This document shows, piece by piece, positions 54,576 to 63,115 of a DNA stretch of 64,000 nucleotides (position 1 is the first letter of the stretch; each line of letters starts with the position of its first letter). This DNA is from Grimontia marina. Its GTDB lineage: Bacteria > Pseudomonadota > Gammaproteobacteria > Enterobacterales > Vibrionaceae. Position numbers and translations under genes: made by a program. The DNA is taken from positions 1 through 64,000 of the forward strand of contig NZ_FIZY01000008.1 of assembly GCF_900060185.1 (NCBI RefSeq), given 5' to 3'. The notes under the pieces are model-generated. The model did not search any database, was not told the DNA's origin, and saw nothing but the letters and a program-made list of their open reading frames with translations.

Positions 54576-55799
54576 ATGAAAATCGAATCAATAAATAAGA
54601 AAATACCCATTCAAAATATTGATAATAGAGAGATATTTATTGAACACGTGGAGGATGAAAACCCAGAAAATACCGTGGACTCCCTTGCTGCTCTAGCGGC
54701 AAAAATTAGCGAACGCTTTCTCGCATACGGTGTAAATAGATCATCAATAAGAACATTAACGATATATGTAGTATCACTTGATGATTTCTTTAAAAATCAA
54801 GATGAAATAGACAAAGTGCTCAGGTTCAGGCTAGCAGGTAATATTGGTGAGATTGCACTCATTGAGCACGAAACGGTTGCGCTCGAAGCGACCATCGAGC
54901 GGGAGCCGCCATCAAATGACATTGTCTTCAGAGACTACTCGAAAGCCGAGCTGTTTGATCAATACTACACCTTTTTGACTGCCCCCGATGCACCACAGAT
55001 CATTCGTAATTGGGTGGAGACTCGCCCTTCTCCTCACTGCGACATGACGGAAATCGTGTTTGGTTCATCTTCCTACCACCATTCGCTCGACCTTTATCTC
55101 CCGAAGCGTAGAGACAAAAAAATGCCTTTGCTTATCCACATTCACGGTGGCTATTGGCAATACACTGACAAAGAAATCTACGCCAAGGTGGCTAACGCTT
55201 ACACGCAGTGTGGCGTTGCCGTAGCAAACCTGAATTACCCACAAGCCCCAGACGTCACAATGAGTGAAATCATTGATTCATGCCGGAGTGGTATTCGCAC
55301 TTTATTTGTCACCGCAGAGGAACATGGCATTGACCCCAATGCGATTACCGTTGCGGGCCACTCAGCGGGAGCTCACCTAGCCGCCATGATGGGATTAACC
55401 AACTGGTCGGCATTTGATGCATCGCTTCCGCGCAATCTATTCCAAACCGTTATCGGCTTTTCAGGCCTTTACGATCTGGAACCCTTCACTATCATCATGC
55501 GCGAGCGGTTAAACCTCGACTCAACACAATTAACAAAAACGAGTCCTGTTCATTTTGATGCTTCTGAACCCGTCAATTTCAGCCTGTATGTAGGAGGTAA
55601 TGAAAGTGACGAGTTTCAAAGACAGACCAGTGTTTTTGCGGAGTATCTTCAGTCTCGCGATATGAATAGCAATACCGTGGTTTTAGAGAATAAAAATCAC
55701 TTTTCTACAGTTGATGAATTTTACTCTGAATCTACATCAACCTTTTGTGCCTGTTTAGATTTAATACTTAAAAAACCACCAAAACCTCTAATTGGGTAA
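54576..55799 (+). CDS. Rid-like domain fused to kynurenine-formamidase-like hydrolase
   Basis: A 407-residue two-domain protein. Residues 1-110 resemble the RidA/YjgF fold (SSIRTLTIYVVSLDDFF, then EIALIEHETVALEATIE), which in other proteins hydrolyses enamines or imines. Residues 115-400 are an alpha/beta hydrolase with the formamidase motif LLIHIHGGYWQYT (190-194 is HGGYW), nucleophile Ser263 in GHSAGAHLA, and a likely acid and His375 in LENKNHFSTVD. It may cleave an aryl-formamide, amide or ester feeding the salicylate operon. It is divergent from that operon; AGGAG precedes the ATG. Confidence 0.75.
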   Translation: MKIESINKKIPIQNIDNREIFIEHVEDENPENTVDSLAALAAKISERFLAYGVNRSSIRTLTIYVVSLDDFFKNQDEIDKVLRFRLAGNIGEIALIEHETVALEATIEREPPSNDIVFRDYSKAELFDQYYTFLTAPDAPQIIRNWVETRPSPHCDMTEIVFGSSSYHHSLDLYLPKRRDKKMPLLIHIHGGYWQYTDKEIYAKVANAYTQCGVAVANLNYPQAPDVTMSEIIDSCRSGIRTLFVTAEEHGIDPNAITVAGHSAGAHLAAMMGLTNWSAFDASLPRNLFQTVIGFSGLYDLEPFTIIMRERLNLDSTQLTKTSPVHFDASEPVNFSLYVGGNESDEFQRQTSVFAEYLQSRDMNSNTVVLENKNHFSTVDEFYSESTSTFCACLDLILKKPPKPLIG

Positions 55800-55972
55800 A
55801 TATCGCTTGGGTGAAGTAAGACAAGAGGCAAGCAATGATTTGTTAGGAATTTCGGACAAATCAGTTCAATGTTGACTATCCACGGATAAGTTCCGAAGAA
55901 AAACTCATCACGCAGACTTATCTTTTCTTTATTGAAAATCACGCATCACGCATAATAAGTCCTTGTCAAAAT

Positions 55973-55986
55973 ACTCAATATTGAGT
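55973..55986. promoter_or_regulatory. Perfect 14-base palindrome upstream of rcoM-like gene
   Basis: ACTCAATATTGAGT is a perfect palindrome about 115 bases before the regulator start. It could be an operator or, with its flanks, the apex of a hairpin. The stretch 55800-56101 otherwise shows no gene. Confidence 0.35.
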
Positions 55987-56101
55987 TTTCATTTTACGTT
56001 GATGGCTCTAGAATAAAGATTATTACTCTTTGTTGTATCAGTAAACCCAATCCACTAATACTTACTAAGGCACATAGTTGGATTTGAAGGAGGAGTTCAC
56101 A

Positions 56102-56803
56102 ATGGAGCAGTTTCAGTTTCTCCTGCAACGCTTTGACCCGGGTGTTATTTGGTTAAATGCTAGGAATCAAATAGTTGCAATGAATCACGTTGCTTTCGAG
56201 GTGCTAGAGTGTCAAGATGGTTTTCCACTCGGAAAGGAAATCGTGAAATTTCACCCTCCAGAAGTTAGGAAAAAAGTTTCCAAACTTATCTCTAAACAAA
56301 ACTGTCCCGTGGATTCACCGAAACCCATTTCCATGATAATCGCGGCTATTAACAAGTTATTGCTACTTAAGATAAGTAAAACAATCGGAGAGAGAGGAAT
56401 ATATGGAACAAACGTGATTTTTTATGATTTAACCAGCATTGCAACTGATTTAGAAAACGATACGATAACCATTAAAAAATATCCGGTTTATAAAAACAAA
56501 AAAATAATTTTGATTAACATCTCGGATATACTCTACTTTAAAGCCGACGGACACTATTCATCTATCATAACTGCGGACGATACTTACCTGTGTAATTTAT
56601 CTATTGGCGAGATAGAACAAAATTCCCCAGTTGGCTACTTCAGTCGCACTCACAGAAGTTACCTTGTAAATTTACAATCAATTACAGCTGTTGAGAAAAG
56701 AACTCGCACCCTGACATTGACGTTTGACAGCACGCATTCTGAACCCGTGCCCGTCAGCAAAAAGTATAGAAAAGACATAATGACGCTACTCAACATCCCC
56801 TAA
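56102..56803 (+). CDS. rcoM: RcoM-like heme PAS-LytTR regulator of CO metabolism
   Basis: A 233-residue single-component regulator: PAS domain (about 5-120) joined to a LytTR DNA-binding domain (about 130-230: DGHYSSIITADDTYLCNLSI, FSRTHRSYLVNL). Recalled features of Burkholderia RcoM are all present: His51 in KFHPPEVRKKV, Cys68 in NCPVDSP and Met78 in PISMII, the last two with the same ten-residue spacing. They fit the heme ligands His and Met, with Cys as ferric ligand. RcoM switches on cox genes when CO binds. The ATG at 56102 follows AAGGAGGAG. Its end overlaps the convergent sufU-like gene by 18 bases. Confidence 0.85.
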   Translation: MEQFQFLLQRFDPGVIWLNARNQIVAMNHVAFEVLECQDGFPLGKEIVKFHPPEVRKKVSKLISKQNCPVDSPKPISMIIAAINKLLLLKISKTIGERGIYGTNVIFYDLTSIATDLENDTITIKKYPVYKNKKIILINISDILYFKADGHYSSIITADDTYLCNLSIGEIEQNSPVGYFSRTHRSYLVNLQSITAVEKRTRTLTLTFDSTHSEPVPVSKKYRKDIMTLLNIP

Positions 56804-57250
56804 ATCATGTTTTCCATCCATGTCCTTGGCATTATTAATGTGTGTATTCAATACATCCCAAGGCAGAAGTGCACATTTCTTTCTTGACGGAGAAACCGTA
56901 TCAACGATGGACAGAATAAGAGGCTCGGTTTTCTCCAAAGAATGATGGTTCAGGCCTGAACGTATCTCAGTATAATAATCTTCAAATATACCAATCGGTT
57001 TATCACAGCAAAGCGTCGTCATGATAGATGCTGATGCAATACAAATTGAACAGGCACGAGCACTGTATTCAATATTTGAAACCTTTCCGCCTTGAATATC
57101 TGCCGCCAAAGAAATTTGGTCACCACAAACCGGGTTAATGGCTTGAATCACTACGCGTTCAGACGAGGGCGTCTTATGGCCCTTCGGATGGCGGTAATGT
57201 GCCATCAACAAACTGCGTTGGTCGGCGATCTTATCCATTTTTTCGTCCAT
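56786..57250 (-). CDS. SufU/IscU-like sulfur or Fe-S scaffold protein
   Basis: A protein of about 154 residues with the three-Cys pattern of the SufU/NifU-N family: NPVCGDQISL, YSARACSICIASASIM and PSRKKCALLPWDVL. Such proteins accept sulfur from a cysteine desulfurase. The cysteine desulfurase gene just upstream overlaps it, so the pair forms a module. In a CO dehydrogenase maturation operon it may provide the sulfido ligand of the molybdenum centre or iron-sulfur clusters. The start is uncertain (57250 or 57238). Confidence 0.8.
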   Translation of the reverse strand: MDEKMDKIADQRSLLMAHYRHPKGHKTPSSERVVIQAINPVCGDQISLAADIQGGKVSNIEYSARACSICIASASIMTTLCCDKPIGIFEDYYTEIRSGLNHHSLEKTEPLILSIVDTVSPSRKKCALLPWDVLNTHINNAKDMDGKHDLGDVE

Positions 57251-58460
57251 ATAACGCAATGGCCTCAGACACTGCAGCCTGTAAACCATCAATCACGCTC
57301 TCATGATTGTAAATCGCAAAACTCACCCGGATGACAGCATGTTGTTCGAACTTCTCCAGCAAAAGATGAGCACAATGGGCCCCCGTCCTCACTGAAATTT
57401 GTTCATTTCTGTCTGCAACATCCGCAAAGTCGTGAGGATGAACCCCATCAATGGTAAAGGACAGAATGCTGGAGCCCGAAGCATTTCCTCCCCGAGGTAA
57501 CACCTTAACTTCCTTTATTTCCAGTAAACGTTGGCGAGTTTTGGCTTCCAAATCATAAAGGTACTTTTTGATCTGCGCTTTTCCTACACCTTGTATAAAA
57601 GTAAGCGCCAGGTCTAAGCCGATCGCCCCCGCCAAATTGGGGCTTCCTGCTTCAAAAGCGGTGCTTCCTTCTTTGAAAACAATGTCTTTTGACGAGCGGG
57701 AAACTGTGTTGACAACACCGCCCCCCATGAAATGCGGCGTCATCGCACTCAATTTATCTCTCGAGGCAAACAAGACGCCAATACCTTCCGGCCCATACAT
57801 TTTATGGGCAGAAAAACACAGAAAATCGCATTGGATTTCTCTCACATCTAAATCGAGGTAACTTGCAGATTGGGAGGCGTCCACCAGCGTTGCTATGCCC
57901 AATGTACGCGCTTTTTGACAGAGTTCTTTAATAGGAAATTCACCACCAATCACGTTAGATACATGTGGAATGGCAATAAGCACCGAGTCTGAAGACCATA
58001 TATCTTCATGGGCAATATCCAGCTCTCCATTGATGCAGGCTGGAATATAACGAAGCTCACTGCCCGTCTTTTCACAGATATCACGCCACGGAAGGAAGTT
58101 GGAATTATGTTCAAACTCTGAGATCCAGACTTTTTTGCCCGGGCCTAAATGGGAAGGAAGCCACGCCTTGGCAACCAAGTTAATACTCTCTGTTGCAGAA
58201 CGCGTGTAAATAATTTCATCGCTTGACGCCCCTAAGAACTCGGCCAGATTGGCCCGACAAGCATCGTATCGCTCAGAGCAAAAGTGCCCGCGCCGATAAG
58301 TCGTGCGATGCACCGGCCCAACGTTGTTTTTATAATACTCGGACAGCCCCGTGATAAGACTGATTGGTTTAAACGTTGTGGCCGCATTGTCGAGAAAGTT
58401 TGCTCCCTGAGTATCCAGGTATTGAAATTCACTCTCCACGTGTCCATCAAACGCGGCCAT
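57231..58460 (-). CDS. Cysteine desulfurase, SufS/CsdA type
   Basis: A PLP-dependent desulfurase of 409 residues. The cofactor Lys lies in DFLCFSAHKMYGPEGIGVLF, and the catalytic Cys lies in SVRTGAHCAHLLLEKF, which is the class II pattern. It takes sulfur from cysteine. Together with the SufU-like gene and two XdhC-family genes it looks dedicated to sulfuration of the molybdenum cofactor, as NifS4 is for xanthine dehydrogenase with XdhC in Rhodobacter. The ATG at 58460 follows GAGGGAA directly after the XdhC-family stop. Confidence 0.86.
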   Translation of the reverse strand: MAAFDGHVESEFQYLDTQGANFLDNAATTFKPISLITGLSEYYKNNVGPVHRTTYRRGHFCSERYDACRANLAEFLGASSDEIIYTRSATESINLVAKAWLPSHLGPGKKVWISEFEHNSNFLPWRDICEKTGSELRYIPACINGELDIAHEDIWSSDSVLIAIPHVSNVIGGEFPIKELCQKARTLGIATLVDASQSASYLDLDVREIQCDFLCFSAHKMYGPEGIGVLFASRDKLSAMTPHFMGGGVVNTVSRSSKDIVFKEGSTAFEAGSPNLAGAIGLDLALTFIQGVGKAQIKKYLYDLEAKTRQRLLEIKEVKVLPRGGNASGSSILSFTIDGVHPHDFADVADRNEQISVRTGAHCAHLLLEKFEQHAVIRVSFAIYNHESVIDGLQAAVSEAIALYGRKNG

Positions 58461-58461
58461 T

Positions 58462-59289
58462 TCAGGTTCCCTCTGCAAACCGCACATCCAACCTTTGACC
58501 CGTTTTTTGCGCCAGTTGGCTTATCCGGCCGCCTGTTCCGCCACGTCGAAACATGACAATTTCGGCCATGACACTTAATGCGATTTCTTCGGGGGTGTGT
58601 GCCGCAATATCCAATCCAGCAGGTGTGCTAACCAAGACGTTTGGGGTACGTAATGCCTGATCATCTAAATAGTTCATTACTAACCCCGCTCTCTTCTTGC
58701 TCGCAACCAGCGCGATGTAATGGGCACCAGACGAAATGGCTTTCATCATGGACAGGTGATCACCTTTGTGCTGCGTTGCAATCACTACATAATCTTCTGG
58801 AGCAGGTTCAAGCTGACTGTAGTCAGTGTCATCGTTGATAATAATGGTTGCTTCAGGATAGGATGCGTGAGTTGCAATCGTGTCATTTATCACCACTTCA
58901 AGCCCCATCAGGCTACCTAGCGTGCATAATGTCTGCACGACTTTACCGTGGCCAATAAGCCATAGTTTTGGTGCAGGCACATACGGTTCTACATAGACTT
59001 TCATCGCCCCTCCACACGGCATGCCGACACCGAGCATTTCATCGTCTAGATCTATATCAAACGTCCTTGGGGTCCCTTCCTTGATAGCCTCTTTCGCCTG
59101 ATAGCAGGTCTCGGATTCGGCACATCCACCACCAATCCAGCCAGTTACAAGTTCCCCGTTAGCGTTGATTAACGCTTTCGACCCTGATTTTGCTGACACC
59201 GACCCCCAATGATCAACAACAGTGGCCACCGCGAAAACCGATCTTTCTTTTTGCATTAACGCAATTTTCATTTCTATTTTGTCAGTCAC
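58462..59289 (-). CDS. XdhC/CoxF-family molybdenum cofactor protein
   Basis: A 275-residue XdhC-family protein. The N-terminal XdhC/CoxI domain has SGSKALINANGELVTGWIGG and GGCAESETCYQA. The C-terminal Rossmann domain has KLWLIGHGKVVQTLCTLGSL. XdhC binds the molybdopterin cofactor, aids its sulfuration and delivers it to the apoenzyme. This copy keeps the Cys of GWIGGGCAES and is complete. A GTG start with GGGAG at good spacing is used. It is the second XdhC-type gene of the operon. Confidence 0.84.
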   Translation of the reverse strand: MTDKIEMKIALMQKERSVFAVATVVDHWGSVSAKSGSKALINANGELVTGWIGGGCAESETCYQAKEAIKEGTPRTFDIDLDDEMLGVGMPCGGAMKVYVEPYVPAPKLWLIGHGKVVQTLCTLGSLMGLEVVINDTIATHASYPEATIIINDDTDYSQLEPAPEDYVVIATQHKGDHLSMMKAISSGAHYIALVASKKRAGLVMNYLDDQALRTPNVLVSTPAGLDIAAHTPEEIALSVMAEIVMFRRGGTGGRISQLAQKTGQRLDVRFAEGT

Positions 59290-59341
59290 CTTATACTCCC
59301 ACTGCGTAGCTGGCCGGTTGACCTTTATGGCTAAAATTCCA

Positions 59342-59971
59342 TTAATTCAGCAGCGCCATGTCGTTTGGTGTATCGATATCCCGGCAAAACCCAACCGAAT
59401 GGCATTCAAGGGTATTGACCCAGTCGGGGTGCTCTTCAATCAACCGCCGACAGGCCGGTCTCAGATCATCTTTTCCCGCCAGTGCAATGCAGTTTCTCGT
59501 CATGAGGACAGGGTTGCCTCTTTGGCCGAAAACGGTTGGGACAGTGATAACGGGCACTAGGTACGCTTCGAGTGATCCACACTTTTCCAAATGGCTCAAA
59601 ATAAGTTGCCTGACATCGTTGCGTGTCAAAAAAGGCTGATCAGCCAACGCAACAACAATACTGTGTGAATCAGGATTGATGGCAGTAAGACCCGCTTTAA
59701 TCGACGTATGCTGACCGCGCTCATAATCGGCGTTAAAAACAAAGTGAATGGGTAACCCACTGAGCGCGTCGGCGATCCTTTCAGACTCAAAGCCTACAAC
59801 AACCACCAATCTCTTGATCCCGAGGCTGAGATAGAGCTTGGCACTTCTCCGGACCATTGGCTCCCCGTCAACAGGGATACAGAGCTTATTGATGTCCCCC
59901 ATCCTCGTTGACATACCGGCAGCCAAAAGCAATACGTCCAGCTTGGGAATAAACGCTTCAAGATTATCCAT
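59342..59971 (-). CDS. MobA/MocA-like molybdenum cofactor nucleotidyltransferase
   Basis: A 209-residue nucleotidyltransferase with the N-terminal signature LLLAAGMSTRMGDINKL and the metal motif VVALADQPFLTRNDV. The family adds CMP or GMP to molybdopterin. CO dehydrogenase carries the cytosine dinucleotide form, so a MocA-type CTP transferase is expected here. The ATG at 59971 overlaps the upstream gene by eight bases. Confidence 0.85.
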   Translation of the reverse strand: MDNLEAFIPKLDVLLLAAGMSTRMGDINKLCIPVDGEPMVRRSAKLYLSLGIKRLVVVVGFESERIADALSGLPIHFVFNADYERGQHTSIKAGLTAINPDSHSIVVALADQPFLTRNDVRQLILSHLEKCGSLEAYLVPVITVPTVFGQRGNPVLMTRNCIALAGKDDLRPACRRLIEEHPDWVNTLECHSVGFCRDIDTPNDMALLN

Positions 59972-60884
59972 GACAGCAACTTTTCCCCACGTCGTTTCCG
60001 TTTTTCTGCGGTGTCCCATCGGGTATTTTTTCCTCGGTATCAGGCAACGCTTTGCATTCTTTGCTCACTGACGTTTCATTATTCGACTCCTGTCCATTTT
60101 TGAGGGCAACGATCTGAGCAACAACGGATAACGCCACCTCTTTAGGCGATTGCGCGTGTATCTCTAACCCAGCAGGAGAAACGATTTTTTCAACATCCGA
60201 AGATGCGGTGTCTCCTTCCAAGAGTTTCTTGCGAATGGCCGTAAATTTTTTCTGACTGGCGACAAACAAAACGGTCGGGCTTTTCGATGAAATGGCCGTT
60301 TTCAGCATTGTCAGGTCTTTTTTGCCCTGAGTTGCAATAACAATCGTGGCCGATTCATTTAATTCAGAGGCGGTTTGGATAAACGCGTCGGTGTCTGCGC
60401 ATTGACTCTCAGGCAGCAACTCTCTGTGATAACACTCGTCAGAGAATAACATTGCGTCATACCCAACCTGCTCCACAAAACCAGCAACTTGAACCGCCGT
60501 TTCACTCGAACCGACAACGATCACCTGTTTTTTCACGTTGATTGGCTGAAGAAATACATCAATAACACCTTCGCTGGCACAACTGGAAGGGTAGAAAACC
60601 TGCTGCTCCGTGAGTAAGTTACTCGACGTTGGCCCAACCCTAAGCAATATAGCCTGGCCTGTATTTAATACGTGCTGAGACCACTTTTTCACCGCCGGTT
60701 GAATACATCCCCCGCCTATCCATCCCCTCAGGGTGTTGTTGCTGAAGATTGCCTGATTGCCAGCTTTACTTGCACTCGACCCTGAAACCACAATCACTGT
60801 CGCGATCACTGCCGGGCACTGCGCTTCAACGACATCAAGCAACATCGTGTATGCGTCTGTATGTTTGAGGCGTTCAGTATTCAT
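59964..60884 (-). CDS. XdhC/CoxI-family molybdenum cofactor protein with Cys-rich tail
   Basis: A 306-residue XdhC-family protein with the N-terminal domain (AIFSNNTLRGWIGGGCIQPA) and a C-terminal Rossmann part (QVIVVGSSETAVQVAGFVEQ). Unlike its neighbour it has an extra 45-residue polar tail that ends KSCCHG, with Cys303, Cys304 and His305. It probably acts in cofactor sulfuration or insertion into the CO dehydrogenase. It lies 44 bases downstream of coxE. Confidence 0.82.
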   Translation of the reverse strand: MNTERLKHTDAYTMLLDVVEAQCPAVIATVIVVSGSSASKAGNQAIFSNNTLRGWIGGGCIQPAVKKWSQHVLNTGQAILLRVGPTSSNLLTEQQVFYPSSCASEGVIDVFLQPINVKKQVIVVGSSETAVQVAGFVEQVGYDAMLFSDECYHRELLPESQCADTDAFIQTASELNESATIVIATQGKKDLTMLKTAISSKSPTVLFVASQKKFTAIRKKLLEGDTASSDVEKIVSPAGLEIHAQSPKEVALSVVAQIVALKNGQESNNETSVSKECKALPDTEEKIPDGTPQKNGNDVGKSCCHG

Positions 60885-60928
60885 TTATCTTGCTCCCCAT
60901 CCATCATCTATAACCTTGATTGAACCCG

Positions 60929-62092
60929 TCAGTGCATTGAAGTGGTCAGTTTCCGGAAGTCTTCAACGGTATTGATTGAGAACATGTCATCAATGTATTC
61001 CATCGCACCCGCTAACTTTTGCGATGAGAGATCAAACCGCTCCAAGGCCATCAAAGGATTGACCCAAATCAGCCGGTGACAAAGACGCTTAAGATGTTTT
61101 GTTACCTGAGAAAGCTGTGTTCCAGAGTCGGTATCCAGACCGTCGCTCAAAATCACCACATAGTGATTTCGCCTTTGCGGCTTGCTGGCAGAATGCAACC
61201 ATTTATCAAGGCTCGCAGCAATTTTGGTGCCGCCGCCCCAGCACAAATGCTGAAGAAGAATTTGCTCTCTTAATTGACCGAACTGCTGATGGTGTAATTG
61301 CCGCGATATTTCTGTGAGCTGGGTGTTAAACAGCCAAACACGCGTGGTTTTTAGTCTTTTCACCATTGCCATTGCGAACAGTAAAAAAAGGGATGTGTGC
61401 TTATCCATTGAACGACTGACATCAATGAAGAGCGTGACGGTTGGTTTCTCATCCCGCGAACTAAACCACTGTAATTCGAATAACTCACCACCATGTTGCA
61501 TGTTGACGCGCACTGACTGCCGGATATCGAGGTGTTTTCTGACGTGCGCAGAGCTCGAGGTAGCCTGACGAGAACGCAGCCATTGATTAATGATGGCGTC
61601 ACAAATACCCGACAACTGCACCAGCAACTCGGGATTGATTGGGGCGTCAAATCTATCGACATGACCATCCCGCGACGAGGCCCGATATTTATTGATCATG
61701 TCACCGTTTTCGAGGTCAACCGCCCCAGACTCTTTCTGCGACTGTTTGGATTTCTCTTTTCGCTGCTGCGTTGACTGCCCGTCAGGAACGCCATTTGACT
61801 TATTCTGCTTCCCCATCAGGTTTTGGGTGATCACTTTGCCGCCCTGAATAGGCTTTACCGACCAGTACCTAGCGTATAGCTCATCAAACTGATGCCACTT
61901 TGCCCGAGTGTCACACACCAAGGTTTTCAGCAAGTGCCGCATGGCCTCTCTGTCAAAGAAATCGTTCTTAGCCAGTAACATTAAAGCCGTTTGTTGCGTA
62001 CTGAAATCAACCAAAAAGCCTCTTGCCCTCAAAGAGCGAAGAAAATGGATCATTCGCAACTCCGTCTTTTCGATGTCAAAAATCTCGGCCAT
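60929..62092 (-). CDS. coxE: CoxE-like VWA-domain protein
   Basis: A 387-residue protein with the N-terminal CoxE helical part and a VWA domain. Its MIDAS-like motif is TLFIDVSRSMDKHTSLFLLF, and WGGGTKIAASLDKWLH and VVILSDGLDTDSG follow. CoxE works with the AAA+ ATPase CoxD to build the Cu-S-Mo centre of CO dehydrogenase. GGAGAAAC precedes the ATG at 62092. The linker near 110-150 is rich in Lys, Gln and Ser. Confidence 0.88.
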   Translation of the reverse strand: MAEIFDIEKTELRMIHFLRSLRARGFLVDFSTQQTALMLLAKNDFFDREAMRHLLKTLVCDTRAKWHQFDELYARYWSVKPIQGGKVITQNLMGKQNKSNGVPDGQSTQQRKEKSKQSQKESGAVDLENGDMINKYRASSRDGHVDRFDAPINPELLVQLSGICDAIINQWLRSRQATSSSAHVRKHLDIRQSVRVNMQHGGELFELQWFSSRDEKPTVTLFIDVSRSMDKHTSLFLLFAMAMVKRLKTTRVWLFNTQLTEISRQLHHQQFGQLREQILLQHLCWGGGTKIAASLDKWLHSASKPQRRNHYVVILSDGLDTDSGTQLSQVTKHLKRLCHRLIWVNPLMALERFDLSSQKLAGAMEYIDDMFSINTVEDFRKLTTSMH

Positions 62093-62149
62093 TAGGTTTC
62101 TCCAATACGGCGCAAAAACCACTTCGATATGACAAGAAAGCATTGCCCT

Positions 62150-63109
62150 TCACTTTGCGATCACCACCAGTTTTTCGAGTTCATCTGTTGTTAGCTGAAA
62201 GCGGTCCTCTTTGTGCTTTAACAAGCAGGTCAGGCTAAGATGCAAACACTCAAGGTTGTCATCCAACGATTTGTACTCCAGCCCTAACAGGGCCTCAGCC
62301 CAATCCAGTGTTTCAGCTATTCCCGGCACTTTTTTTAACTCTCTGCGTCTTAACGCTTGGACAAACCGACTAATCTGCTCTGCGAGTCTTATGTCAATGT
62401 CCGGTATTCGCGCGACAACAATGGCTAACTCTTCTTGTGCTGTTGGGTAGTCGATATAGTGATACAGACAGCGACGACGTAGTGCATCACTCAAGGTTCT
62501 GGTGCCATTAGAGGTTAAAATCACCAAGGGCGAGGACTTTGCTTTTAATGTGCCAATTTCCGGTATCGTGACTTGAAACTCGCCCAAGAGTTCCAGCAGA
62601 AAGGCTTCGAACTCTTGATCTGCGCGATCAATTTCATCGATCAACAACACGGAGGGCTCCACCGTCCTCATCGCTTTGAGTAACGGCCTCTCCAACAAAT
62701 ATTTCTCTGCGTAAATTTCGCCTTCAATATCAATATCTTGTTGTTTTTCCAAAAGCCTGATACTGAGGAGCTGACGCTGATAATTCCATTCGTACAATGT
62801 CTGACTGACTGAAAGCCCCTCGTAACACTGTAATCGGATCAAAGGGCGACCCAGGCTGGCGGCTATCTGTGTGGCGACCGATGTTTTCCCTACACCCGCC
62901 TCCCCCTCCAACAGCAAGGGCCTTTCCAGTTGTTTCATCAATGACAAGCTAAACGCCAGGCTCTTATCGCAAATGTACCCGCCAGCCTTCAATGCATGCC
63001 GAATGTCCATCACCGTTTGGGGGAAATCTGTCTCCCGCTGTCCCTGTCTTTCAGTCAATGGCTCTCTCCTCGACATGCTGCATCCAACCGACGATTGCTC
63101 GCTGCGCAT
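62150..63109 (-). CDS. coxD: CoxD-like MoxR AAA+ ATPase
   Basis: A 319-residue MoxR-type ATPase with Walker A EGEAGVGKTSVA (near residues 69-80) and Walker B SVLLIDEIDRADQEFEAFLL. CoxD is required for building the CuSMoO2 cluster in CO dehydrogenase. It lies directly after the coxL-coxG gene, seven bases apart, and before coxE. Two starts are possible (63109 or 63076); neither has a strong ribosome binding site, which suggests coupling to the upstream gene. Confidence 0.88.
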   Translation of the reverse strand: MRSEQSSVGCSMSRREPLTERQGQRETDFPQTVMDIRHALKAGGYICDKSLAFSLSLMKQLERPLLLEGEAGVGKTSVATQIAASLGRPLIRLQCYEGLSVSQTLYEWNYQRQLLSIRLLEKQQDIDIEGEIYAEKYLLERPLLKAMRTVEPSVLLIDEIDRADQEFEAFLLELLGEFQVTIPEIGTLKAKSSPLVILTSNGTRTLSDALRRRCLYHYIDYPTAQEELAIVVARIPDIDIRLAEQISRFVQALRRRELKKVPGIAETLDWAEALLGLEYKSLDDNLECLHLSLTCLLKHKEDRFQLTTDELEKLVVIAK

Positions 63110-63115
63110 AGCCTG

